Of a stretch of DNA of 64,000 nt, positions 48,553 to 59,349 are shown piece by piece. Under the pieces are notes generated by a model. The model did not search any database and had not been told where the DNA came from. It saw nothing but the letters and a program-made list of their open reading frames with translations. How positions within the stretch are numbered: position 1 is the stretch's first letter; each line of letters opens with the position of its first letter. The translations under genes were made by a program, and so were the position numbers. This DNA comes from Termitomyces sp. T153 (taxonomy: Eukaryota; Basidiomycota; Agaricomycetes; Agaricales; Lyophyllaceae). The stretch is taken from assembly GCA_018296165.2 (NCBI GenBank), contig JACKQL020000014.1:1054001-1118000 (forward strand), given 5' to 3'.

Positions 48553-49694
48553 TGTCACAACCTACTCCCTGGATCTCTGACCCCATTCCCAGCCTGCTCA
48601 CTTCTCTGGAGCTCCCCCCCCAATGCCCCCTCAATCCCCCAACCATTGTACACCCTTCACACCTACTCTGGGCAACTCTGACACTTCTCTAGCAAACCCC
48701 AATAGCCCCCCTGGCCAACTCCAACATCTTCTCTGCAGCTGCTAACACTTCCCTTGGATCTCCTGAACTCCTAGAACCATCCCCTGATGTTCCTGACTTC
48801 ATCATACATTCCTAGCCCATCAACCTGGCTCTCCTAACCCACTCCAGAGTATCATGACTACCTTGGGATGGCCTATGTCCCCAATTGATCCCATCAAGAT
48901 ATCAATGCAGCCTGCCCTCTGATCACAACCAACACCTGTCAACTCTGCCAAGCCCCACCAAGCCCTGCTGCTACACCTGCTGTCCTCCGGAGCACTCCAG
49001 TAGCCAGTATATAACTCATAGAGTAGCTCCTCATACTCTAGTCTTGATATTACCTATAGCTTAATGTTACTTATGGTCTGATTGTTTCTCTCTTGTGTTT
49101 TGTGTTCTGTGTTATGTTTCCTTTACTCTCAGTCTCCCAGTCTTGTCTTGTCCCTATTTTGTTATTGTTCTTGTTATCATTTTGTATCTCTGCCTGAATC
49201 TATTTTGTTCTTGTCTCAATCTCACCTTAACTCTGCCTCATTCCATTCAGCTCCATCTCATCTTGTTTGATCTGTTTCCTTCATCATGCTCAAGTCCTTT
49301 TCAACCCTTAATGCTTTTACAAACTCTGCACTTATGATTATGAACCCCAAACATTCTTTAAACCAACCCTGGACCTCACTACTTGTTTGGCTCTGAACTC
49401 CATTAACTTCTGTTGATCCCCCATCAAGCTCTGGCTCTGCTCCCATCACTCACATAGCCTCTGCTTCCTCCACACCTGCAATACTTGCTTACAGACTCAT
49501 ACCTGACACCCTGCCAAGCTTGTCCCACACTCCTCACCCTAGACTTGCTTAGATCACTTCACATCACTTATCCTTACAAGTCCCCCATGTTTAGAACTTC
49601 TCCAAGTGCCCAGTTATTAGTGCAGAGAATCATGTCTGCCTAGTAAGGACTTGCCCAGTGCAGCTGAGCTCCCATGGTCAGGTGGAACCTGATA
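48553..49694 (+). repeat. Element C 3' LTR
   Basis: It begins TGTCACAACCTACTCCCTGG and ends GGAACCTGATA. It matches the 5' LTR along its length with many transitions and a few small indels. Confidence 0.88.
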
Positions 49695-49699
49695 ATATG

Positions 49700-52600
49700 T
49701 AGCCATATATCCTCCTGTGCAGCCTCAAACACTGCCATATACTCCACTTTGCACAAAGATGCTGCTACCATCTTTTGCTTCCTGGTTGCCCAAGATATGA
49801 GCTCTGATCCCAGCAACCATGCATAGCCTTCTATGCTCTGACAAGTAGCCTCCTATGCTCTGGCAAGTATCCAGGCAGTTTGCCCAATCAGAGTCTGTGA
49901 AACTAATCAGTCTCATGGGTGATTGTCTGCCAAGGTGTAGTTATGGTGTCCTGGTGCCTTTTAGGTACTGTAGAACTCATATAGCTATATTCCAGTGCAC
50001 AAATGAGAAGGAGTCGAGGAATTGAAACAGTTGTTGGACTGCATATTGGATATCAGGGCATGTAGATATGGCCAGCCACAGCAGCCTGCCAACCAGGTTT
50101 CAATAGGGGATTTGGTTCAGTTTTTTGAGCTCTTCAGGATGCAATTTTGACCTGTCAACCCATCGTAGCTTGAGCCTACATTTCATTGGCAGTGTAGGGA
50201 GGGTAGCATTGGTTTGGCCATACTGCATGATTAGATGGTCAATAAGGGTGGTCTGTGACAAGAATACTTGTTTGTTCATCTGATCCCACTCTACTGCCAT
50301 TTCTACAATGTGACATGGGATCCCTAGATCTGAGATTACTCAGGTGCTCCTTAACTGCTCCTTGAAGCCCTTGTTTACCTGTTTTGAACTTGCAATCAAG
50401 AGAAAATTGTCTATGTGGACTCTGGTGATGGCTGTCCCCTTTTTATTGTTGTGTTAATAGATACATGCTTTGCAGTGGAGTCATATGAACCCTAGATTTT
50501 TCTTTACCTCATCCAGTGTCTTATTCCAGATGTGGCCTGCCTATTTCATCCCATACAAAGGTCACAGAAGCTTACATACATAGCCTTCCTTCCCACTCTC
50601 TTTGAATCTGGGTGGTTGTTGCATATATATTTGTTCTATTTGGGTAGTACCCCATTCAGAAATGCTGTCTTCATGTCAATCTGAGTGGCATTCCAATACA
50701 AGGTGGCTACCATGCTGAGTAAGATCCTCCAAGATTCCATGCATACAGTCAGTGAGGTTGTCTTATTATAGTCTCTGCCTTGGACCATTATAAACCCCTG
50801 GAGTACATGATGTGTTTTGAGTCTGGTGATTATACCATTTTCATCACATTTGATGGTGAAGACTGGTTGCCCTTTGAAGATCTTGTGACCTGGTGGCACT
50901 GACTCATGTGGTACCAGCTCCCACACCCCTATCTGCTTTAATGAGTTTAGCTCATCATGGTAGGATTCTTTCCATCTCACACAGTCTGCAGATTTTTGAG
51001 CCTTCTTGAAAGTTCTAGAGGTGTCAGGGTCTGCCCCTGGACCCACACCAGGTGTATCCTTGATTGTGTTAAGCACTGACAGAGTGTGATTGAGATTCCC
51101 ATTGCCCAAATCAATGTCATCTTTGGCTGGTGGTACTTCATGTTAGAGGTCTTCCAAGGCCCTGCGACAATCAGCCCAAGTCTCTCTAACTCTTTGTGCT
51201 GCCTCCTTCAACTCTCTTACCACCCTTTCTACATGTGATTCACTCTGGTCATCAGGTGTGGCCTTTGCTGTTGGGACAGGAACTTGGTTTGAGTGCTGAG
51301 GTTGGTTCTGTACTTGTATGGGTTGAGTTCTATTATCATTTGGTGGCTGCTCCTGGGCTTGGTTGGTGTCCTTTCTTATGATACCTGAAATTTGAGCAGG
51401 TTTGTCATCTTCTGTTTGTGGATTTGGCTTGTCTAATGAGTTTCTCTCTATTGTGTCAACAGTTAGGGGATGGTCATCAATGGTACTGGAGTTTGTCTTG
51501 TAAGTGATTGCTGGTGCTGCCTCAGGAATTTGATTGTGACTTTCAATGAACTTGACATAGTAGAAACTGTAGACCATGTTCCATGACTTGTCATAGCAAT
51601 GATATGCCTTAGAATTTAAGTCATAACCAATACACACTCAATTGTCTACTTGAGGATCTTTGGGTTGTTTTTGCTGAGGATTAAGACAAAAACATTGTAC
51701 CCTATCTTGCAAATGTGTGAGTAATCCAGTTTTTTATCATACTAAAGTTCATCTGGTGTTACATCTTTAGTCAACACTGTCTTTGTCATACCATGGAGAA
51801 AACACACAGTAAGGTAGAATTCATTCCAGAGGAATGGTAAGCAACCTGCAGCAAGTCTCATTGATTGTGCTTTTCCCATAATTATACAATGCATGCATTT
51901 GACATGCTCTATATGGGCAGACATATGGGGAGCACCAACTTTGAGTATGATACCTTGGGACTTATACCAACTCTTGTGAGCAACACCATTAAACTCGCCA
52001 TCCCTTCCAGTATGCAGAGTCACCAACTTCAGACCAGTCTTGTTTTCACAAGCCTTAATCCAGACCTTCAGTTCATCAAAGCCATTGTCTTTAGTTTTTA
52101 GAGGTATGGACCATGGTTTGTTGGTGTAATCATCCACTATATTCATGACATAGATGTTCCCAGTACATGACATTACTGCTGCTTTGCCCATCAAGTCCAC
52201 CCATATTTTCTCTAGCTTTTGTGACACCCTATGCCCAATCCCCTCTTCTCTCTCCTTCAGTACTGGCATTTGTGCCTGTTTACAAAGAATGCAATGTTTG
52301 CATTTAGGAGGTTTTGTGGGGAAAGTTTTAGGCATACCTTTGATCATTCCAGCCTGGGCCATTTGTATAAGGGATTAATAATTAGCATGGCTGAGTCAAT
52401 AATGCCAGGTTTTCAGATCAGGGGATGTGCATATGGCAAGGGCTTGCTTGGTGTAAAGATTTAGGGCATAGAGATCTCTGTTGGGGACTAGAGTACCAGT
52501 TGCAATGGATGTGTTCATGGTCTTTTGTATGAGTGTGGCTCTGTGATTGTCAAAGGTAGTAGTGACTCCTGAACATTTTGCAAGTTTGCTTACTGAGAGT

Positions 52601-53688
52601 AGCTTTACTGTTGATTTTGAGATGTGTAGGACATTCTCAAGTATTAGGTGTTCACTGTCCTTGAGGTGCAGTCAAATACTGCCAATTCCCATAGCTGCAA
52701 TTGCCAATCCTCCTACACTGCAGATCAAGTGCTCAGGAATCAGTTTTAATGTAATGAAGTCAGAGGGATCTGGGGAAATGTGCACTGTCATGCCAGAGTT
52801 GAGGTAAAATGGGGATCTTTCAAGTGGTGAGGTTGAGCTAGATAATACTATTTCCCCAGTCTGCTTGTGATTGATGTCATTTTGTTGATCAGTGCTCTCC
52901 TTCATCTCCTCCTCAAACACAAGCAGAGTATCAAATTCTAGTGTTTCAATGTATGCTAGGGAATTGGCAGCAGGGAATGAATCAGATGGCAGTTCAGCAA
53001 ACTCAGCCTTCAAGGTTGCAGGTCCTTTGTGCATTGCAATATAGGCAGCAATTATGTCAGAGTTGCCTTCCACCATGAAGGCAGATCCACCCACCAGTGT
53101 TATTGTTACCCTAGATGCTGCCTTTCCTTTCCCCTTCACCTTGCACTGTGCATTGTAGTGTGTGATCTGGGCTGTTCTCAACTCCTCTACCATCTTTCTG
53201 GCCATACCACTGCCCTTTAGGATACACCATTCAACAGTATGTTCCAGGAAACCAGAATGGTTCCTGGACTTACATCCACTACAGACTAGCTTCTTGTATC
53301 TCAAAGTCTTTGCCATAAAGACAATTGGTGATGTGTCTGCAGCTGCTGGGCTAGACTTATTGGCATCAATTAGTGTCTGTTCCCCCTCCAAGGACCTGCA
53401 TATTGTCATGAGGTCCATATGCCTTCATATCGCCTGCATTTGTCAGGTTGCATGATATAATGAATTGAATATATGCATATGCTTTATCAGAGAGTGCTGA
53501 CAGAGTACCAATGGACTTTAGAAGCTCCTTTGTGACTTCCCCCACATTGAAGGCACAGTCAATCTTCTTGAAGATTAAATTGGCCATCTTTGTGAGTGAC
53601 TCAGATGGAGAACACTTGGCTGTCAGGGCCTCCTGGAGTAGTTGAACCTGTTGTATGGGAATGGCACCACCTCATCATTCCTTTGACA
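49700..53688 (-). pseudogene. Copia B gag-protease-integrase-RT-RNase H, broken
   Basis: From high to low coordinates: gag C-terminus and zinc region (QQVQLLQEALTAKCSPSES; CSGCKSRNHSGFLEHTVEWC); protease with YLNSGMTVHIS where DSG is usual; integrase (CKHCILCKQAQMP, VDDYTNKPWSIPLKT, LHTGRDGEFNG); hinge (CIGYDLNSKAYHCYD); RT (WELVPHESVPPGHK, ATQIDMKTAFLNG, KQVFLSQTTLIDHLI); RNase H (FTDSDWANC). Stops at about 51640, 51741, 50635 and elsewhere split it. The integrase active-site aspartates look shifted. Confidence 0.85.
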
Positions 53689-53693
53689 AATGG

Positions 53694-53951
53694 ACATCTT
53701 GGATGTGCACAAGGAAGGTCACAGTTAGCATGGGAGGTGATGGTAAAATCTTAACTGGAGTTCTGGAGTTCAATGAGAATGGTTTATGTATTAAATATGT
53801 AAGGACACAATACAATTTACTATGCTCACCTGGAGTTCAATGAGAACAGTCGAACTCCATATGGGCAATTGCAGTACAAAAAACTCAAATAGTTTGTAAC
53901 TGTTAGTATTGGGGGTCTAGTTGCAATGACAATCAAGAAATACTTCCATCA
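53694..53951 (-). repeat. Copia D 3' LTR (left)
   Basis: TGACAAATGGACATC...ATACTTCCATCA; pairs with the right LTR. Preceded by TCCTT. Confidence 0.88.
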
Positions 53952-54164
53952 CTCCCACTTGACAAGATCTTCAACTACCCATCACTGGTGACTCCCAATG
54001 CATTGTGGAATTTCTTGAAAGCTTCATGTGGGAGGGATTTTGTGAATATGTTGGCAAGCATGTCCTTAGTAGAACAATAACAAAGTTTGATTTCTTTGGT
54101 TTCAACTTGTTTGCGTAACAAATGGTGTCAGATGTTGATATGCTTGGCTTGCAAGTGCACAACT

Positions 54165-56282
54165 GGATTTCATGCTAGTGCTATGCATCCTTGATTATCT
54201 GCATGGATCACAGTTGCGTGAAGCTGAGGGTATCCAAGGTCTTTGAGGAGAACTTGTAACCAGATGGCTTCTTTTGTGGCATTTGATGCTGCCATATATT
54301 TGGCTTTGACCATTGACAGCACAATGGTAGGTTGCTTCTTTGCTGACCACAATATGGATTCCCCTGCCATGTCAAACACAAACCCACCAATAGAGTGATG
54401 TGAGTCAATGTCTTGCACCCAGTTGAAGTCAGTCCAGCCAATGAGGTCAACCTTCTTGCTCCCACTTCTTCCAAACACTAACATCATGTCTGCAGTGCCC
54501 TTCAGGTAGCATAAGACACGTTTTGTGGCTTCCAGGTGAGTCTTTCCAGGATTGCTGCCATATTGTGAGATAATTCCAACAGAGTATTGGATGTCAGGCT
54601 GCATTTGGGTGGCATACAACAGTGTGCCAACGATTTCTAGATATTTCAAGCTGTTTGCAAATTTTAAGTATTCTAAATGCTTGTTTTTGTTTTTGGTGAT
54701 TGTGAAGTGGATAGGATTTGTTTAGCTGCAGAGGGCATGGAGATGGGCATGCATTCAGACATGCTGAACCACACAAGGATTTGGTGAATGTATGCTGTCT
54801 GGTTTAGGGAAATGGTGCATGATAGTCTGTCCTGCTTGACCTGGATGCCTAGGATATATTTCAGCTCTTGCAAATCAGAAATCTCAAACTCAGCAGACAG
54901 TTCAGCCTTGAACTTCTGCATGATTTTGAGACTCTTTGCAGTGAGTGCCATGTCATCAACATATACCAAGACTAATATCACAATTTGGCCATATTTTCTC
55001 AAGATGTAGAGGCAGTTGTCTGCCTGGCTTTTTTCAAAGCCAGCTTTTAACATAACCTTGTCAAGCTTAGTTTTCCATTGCTGTCCTGCTTGTTTTAGCT
55101 CATAGAGGGGCTTCCTCAGCCTCCAGTAGCCACCAGTAAGTTGTGCCCTGACGTTGTAGAGTTCCAAAACTAATGAGGTTGGCAGCAATCTTGGGAATGT
55201 GGAGGACCCCAGCAAGAGTGACAGTCTTGGGGCCATTCAGTAACTGCATTTGAAATTTGTCATTGTCTAAGCTGGTAATGACCAGCATGTATGTGACAAA
55301 GAAGGAGAGGTCAAAGAACATGTGTGATGTTGCACCTGAATCAAGGAGCATGTCACCAGTACAATTGAATCTTCTGGCCATATACACCTGTCCAGGCTCA
55401 CAACAAAGTTCTTGGAGGTCAGTGACAGTGAGGTTGGCAGCTCCTGAACCTTCACTAGTTTTCTTTTTCTTCTCATCCTCAATGCGCTTGGAGCATTTGT
55501 TGATCCAGTGACTAAGTGATTTGCAATAGTAGCATTCATTGTCAGCCTTGGGCTTTTGGGCTTTCTTCTTGCTGTCGGACTTCTTTGAGGCAAGCAGAGT
55601 GGTTTCACTCTCTTTCTCATGAAATCAGCAGTTGTATTCAGCCTGGAGTCGGGTCAACACATCTTTGGAGGTGGGCATTTCCATTTCAAACAGTTGGATT
55701 TTGATGAGATCCCAAGATGATGTGTGTGGCAATGATAGAACAAGTGCATGAGCAACATGGATGTTGGGGAGTTCCTCACCAGCTGCAGTAATCTTGTTCT
55801 TGATGTCGAGCATTGTGGCAATGTGGTTGGCCATGCTGGTGCCATCAGCATACTTCTGGGTGTACAGCTCCTCGAAGTAGTAATGTACATTGATTTTTTG
55901 CTGATTTGTGATGTGTATAGCCTTCCAACCATCCCACATAGCCTTGGCAGCAAGCTTATCTGCTACATGGGGCCACTGGGAGCTCTCAGCCACAGATTTC
56001 ATCAATCCCTGTGTCACCTGATCCCACAATGTCCACTCAAGGTATTCCTTCTTCTCAGCTCTCCAGGTGGCTTCATCTGGTCCCTCAGGCTTGGTAGCAG
56101 ATAGTTTTGAGGGCGGTTCCTCATTGCCAGTGATGATGAGCCAGAGATAGTGAGATTGCAATGTGGCTTTCATATGTTTGGCCCATGGTGCATAGTTCTT
56201 GCCATTGAATTTCAGAAATTTAAATGCATCTCCAGAACTGGAGGATGTGGCATTGAGTAGACCATTAGCAGGGCCCATAACC
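54165..56282 (-). pseudogene. Copia D gag-protease fused to RT-RNase H by deletion
   Basis: The gag (56282-55625; FLKFNGKNYAPWAKHMKATL, copia UBN2-like) is followed after one stop by a CCHC knuckle (CYYCKSLSHWINKC). The protease has DSGATSHM. At about 55130 the frame jumps from LISFGTLQRQG to YWRLRKPLYELKQAG. The whole integrase and the first half of RT are therefore missing. RT then has YVDDMAL, and RNase H has GWTDFNWVQD and HADNQGC. A break near 54660 separates RT from RNase H. Confidence 0.88.
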
Positions 56283-56550
56283 TGACAAATGGACATCTTG
56301 GATGTGTGCAAGGAAGGTTGCAGTCAGCACAGGAGGTGATGGTAAAATCTTAACTGGAGTTCTGGAGTTCAATGAGAACAGTTTATGTATTAGATATGTA
56401 AGGACACAATACAATTTACTATGCTCATCTGGAGTTCAATGAGAACAGTTGAACTCCATGTGGGCAATTGCAGTACAAAAAACTCAAATAGTTTGTAACT
56501 GTTAGTATTGTGGGTCTAGTTGCAATGATGATTGAGAAATACTTCTGTCA
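56283..56550 (-). repeat. Copia D 5' LTR (right)
   Basis: TGACAAATGGACATC...ATACTTCTGTCA; followed by TCCTT. About 10 bp longer than the left LTR. Confidence 0.88.
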
Positions 56551-56880
56551 TCCTTCAGGTAAGTCCAGAGTGCTATGGGATTCCAGTTGTCCACACATAA
56601 CTTCTGCTTGGAGCTAGACAAGGCCTGTTTGATAAAGGAACATGCAAGGCAACTATTGTTAGTCCATGCATGGTGAGTGCAAGGTTGATAAGTGATATGG
56701 GGAGTAGATGGTAGGTTGAAAACATATTCCCACAGCTGTTCCATAGAAAGCTCAATATCCATATTATACAACCAGTCTGGCCATTTCCCATCATCCTTCT
56801 TGAGGACATGTCCTGTCCAAGTTGTGGTCACCTTCCCCACCAGCAGAACAGTGGGGTTTGCAGATGCATCTACCTTTCAC
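56551..56880 (-). pseudogene. Copia B gag, N-terminal part
   Basis: VTTTWTGHVLKKDDGKWPDWLYNMDIELSMEQLWEYVF... reads to ALWTYLKD, where Copia D has inserted. It resumes on the far side at about 53688. Lies next to the right LTR as expected for gag of a minus-strand copia. Confidence 0.75.
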
Positions 56881-57145
56881 ATTTTGGTGATCTGGTTGGG
56901 GGTGGGGGACATCATGGGTTTCAAAGTTTTGGTAGGCATAGTCATAGTATTATCAGCATGCAATAGTAACACAGCACAGAGATGAGTCAAGAAAAAGAAT
57001 CCACTATGCAAGTTGTGCATAGTCTATTCTGTGTTATCCAAATAATCAATCCAGGGGTAAGAGATTGATAATCTTGTTTGAGTCATCAGGTACAGATTCA
57101 GTTTTTCATACTATTCATGGTACATTGCAGCACAGTCCCATAACC

Positions 57146-57478
57146 TGTTAGAAACTGAACCTAGATAATACAGACACCATTAGTGTCAATCCTCAGTCTG
57201 TAGTAGAAATGACTCCTATTGTACCTAGATAATACAGACACCATTAGTATCAATCTAGTATACATGTAAGTATAGAGTTTGACTATCTGGTTTAAGCATT
57301 ACTCACCCTCAGTCTGTAGTAGAAACGACTGAGGGCATTTGACTGTGTACATGTAGTATATATATTAGTTCTTGTCCATTGTTCAGGGGGGTGGCCACAA
57401 TGACAAAGAGTGTGTGATATGTGTGATAGTGTGATGAGTGTGGCATGCTTATGGTGCTTTATCCACCAGATCACAACA
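57146..57478 (-). repeat. Copia B 5' LTR (right)
   Basis: Same borders and length as the left LTR, so no indels separate the two. It is followed by AATGG, the right target duplication. Confidence 0.93.
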
Positions 57479-58640
57479 AATGGTGCCAAAACAAGTACAA
57501 CTACCTGTGGTACTCCCAAGACCAGTCTTGAGCAAGAAGCTCAAGGAAAACAAATTATGATACAACAAGCAATGGTTGAGAATTATATGTTAAACAAGAA
57601 GGAGAAAGAATGATTTCAGTCAACAATAAAGATCCATGTTGACTTACTATGGAAAAAATACCCTACAATATTGAAACATAGTACACAGTTCAGATTAGAA
57701 CTGTATGCCCTCAAATATATGCAATTGCTTGAGGCCTGTGGCAGTCAGTACCCACAGATGAGACTGACAAATACATAGTAGTGTCTAGACAGATTCTTGA
57801 GCTCAAAGTGCAAGCCTATTTACAAGATTGAGTATCAAGAATGTCCTGGGATGGGAATTTGATCCCCAATATACCCTCTCAAGAGACCACTTCTCCACAT
57901 TTGGATGAAGCAATGAGTCATATTGAGGCTCCCTAGCAACCAGGGGAGACCAATGATCAATATACAGTGAGAAGGGCTGCTGTGCAAAAAAGACATGGCC
58001 CAGGTAGGAATCCTGGGTGAGATGATTGTAATAATGACCAAGATTGTGGTGACCATGGCTTCAACAGAGAATCCTAGAATGATGGAACTCCTAGGCATTG
58101 TTTTGTTTGAGAATTTTTGATATTCATCCCAGCTGAAGGACAAAACAAAACCCCAGGAATGAATGAGGCAAGGTGCACTCACAATGACAACATGAAGCTA
58201 TGATTGATCAGTATAATTGATGATGCCATTGGTGTGGCACTCCATTTAGCTGGAGTGAAGCCTAGGAAAGCTGATTCTAGGCATATTCAATTGTATTGAG
58301 GTGGCACAAAGTTTACTGACCTCAAAGATTGAACAATGGATGTATGCTATCACCTTGCAGCATATTTGTATGGAAGTGATAGGATGGATTGAGAACAACT
58401 GCTACATATGATCTGTGTATAGTGCATTGCAGTTAAAATATTCTCAATTTCTCCATCTGAAATATGTGATGAGTGAATGGCCTCATGTCTTGGCTGGTTC
58501 AATGCAGCTAGCCTCTTGTCGAGGGTGCAAAACTCTATGATTTTTTTACCAATGGGTTTGAAGAAGGAAAGTACGACAATAAAGCTCACATTTGTGTCCC
58601 CAAAATCAAGTCAATGAGTTCTAACCCTGGCACCACAAAT
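57479..58640 (+). pseudogene. Element A, right part (degenerate gag-like sequence)
   Basis: It resumes at AATGG with KTSTTTCGTPKTSLEQEAQGK, a coil, then many stops. A later block (LAGVKPRKADSRHIQLY, FTDLKD, VCYHLAAYLYG) resembles basidiomycete retroelement gag in style. CpG-poor up to about 58700. No domain is certain. Confidence 0.4.
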
Positions 58641-58670
58641 ATCTTATGACAATACTCAGCCCCTCTGCTA

Positions 58671-59012
58671 ATGGATCTCCTCAATGAAAATGATGTTGCA
58701 CCATTGGATCACAACGTCGAGCAGCTTGAGGCAGAGTGGTTTGAAGCAACAGATCCATATGATCTGGGCGAGGCCGAGTGCATGGATGCAGCAAATCCTG
58801 ATCAAGGACACATTACTCAATGTAGCAACCAGTGGAAGACTGCTGACCTGGTAAAACTTGACAGCCCGTCACTCGCGGCACTCATCACTCGTCTCGGAGG
58901 CTATGATACTGCGTTGATCCGAATTGGTGCCAATACTGAGACAAAATCGGTAGATTCCGGGGGTCCATCAAGAAGTCCAGGTGATTGGGATATAGATGAT
59001 TATGTTTTGTGA
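58671..59012 (+). CDS. Hypothetical 113-residue open frame at the island edge
   Basis: MDLLNENDVAPLDHNVEQLEAEWFEATDPYDL... is acidic with no known family. CpG becomes normal within it (from about 58707), so the frame straddles the transposon-host border. It could be a fragment of a host gene cut by the island or chance. Confidence 0.3.
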   Translation: MDLLNENDVAPLDHNVEQLEAEWFEATDPYDLGEAECMDAANPDQGHITQCSNQWKTADLVKLDSPSLAALITRLGGYDTALIRIGANTETKSVDSGGPSRSPGDWDIDDYVL

Positions 59013-59090
59013 GGTGCAGGAATGGCTGGGATACTCTGGGAGGCGGGAAACAGTAATGTCGTGCGCACAGAAAAATCAATGACGTAATAG

Positions 59091-59118
59091 TTTTTCACAC
59101 TTATTCAGGTGTGAAAAA
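59091..59118. repeat. Perfect hairpin upstream of the CoA-transferase
   Basis: TTTTTCACAC and GTGTGAAAAA form a 10-bp perfect inverted repeat with an 8-nt loop, 232 bp before the ATG at 59350. It may be an operator-like site, or the footprint of a small element. Confidence 0.6.
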
Positions 59119-59218
59119 TTATCTCACATGGACCAAATATATGTTCAACCCAGCGCTAGCTTCTTTGATTCAACTTTGATCCGGTCGTGACCCCATTCCC
59201 CACACACATCACATATCA

Positions 59219-59299
59219 GATGAATCGAACAATAGTCCCACACAAGATGAATCGAACAATCGTCCCACACAAGATGAATTGAACAATCGTCCCACACAC
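59219..59299. repeat. Three tandem 27-bp units in the CoA-transferase promoter
   Basis: Each unit reads GATGAATCGAACAATCGTCC followed by CACACAA, with one or two changes per unit. They end 50 bp before the start codon. As spaced promoter repeats they could bind a regulator; no factor is recognised. Confidence 0.8.
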
Positions 59300-59349
59300 A
59301 TTCTACCAAGACCAGCTGTCTGTCGCTGATCGGTGGCTTCGTTCATCTC

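Larger units (their letters stand above)
40924..49694 (+). mobile_element. Element C, 8.8-kb LTR element without recognisable gag-pol
   Basis: The LTRs are about 1.15 kb (40924-42088, 48553-49694) and have TGTCA...TGA(C/T)A ends. It is inserted in the RNase H frame of Copia B. The target duplication is ATATA/ATATG (40919-40923, 49695-49699), one transition apart. The polypurine tract AAAGGGGAGGTGA (48540-48552) gives plus orientation. TGTCACGACC-type LTR starts and this tract are typical of Ty3/gypsy. The 6.4-kb interior is C-rich, repetitive and full of stops. It is either a large retrotransposon derivative or a gypsy element decayed beyond recognition. Confidence 0.85.
53694..56550 (-). mobile_element. 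Copia D, internally deleted LTR retrotransposon
   Basis: The LTRs are 53694-53951 and 56283-56550. A perfect target duplication TCCTT flanks it (53689-53693, 56551-56555). It is inserted in the gag of Copia B. At 2.86 kb it is about half of a full copia. The minus-strand primer site GGTTATGGGCC follows the right LTR and contains the gag ATG. AAGTGGGAG lies against the left LTR. Confidence 0.92.
40273..57478 (-). mobile_element. Copia B, LTR retrotransposon carrying two nested insertions
   Basis: Both LTRs are 333 bp (40273-40605 and 57146-57478). The flanking target duplication is AATGG (40268-40272 and 57479-57483). Without its insertions the element would be about 5.6 kb, normal for copia. 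On the minus strand, the putative primer site GGTTATGGG follows the right LTR (57137-57145). A purine tract AGTGAGGAGGAG lies against the left LTR (40606-40617). Confidence 0.92.
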
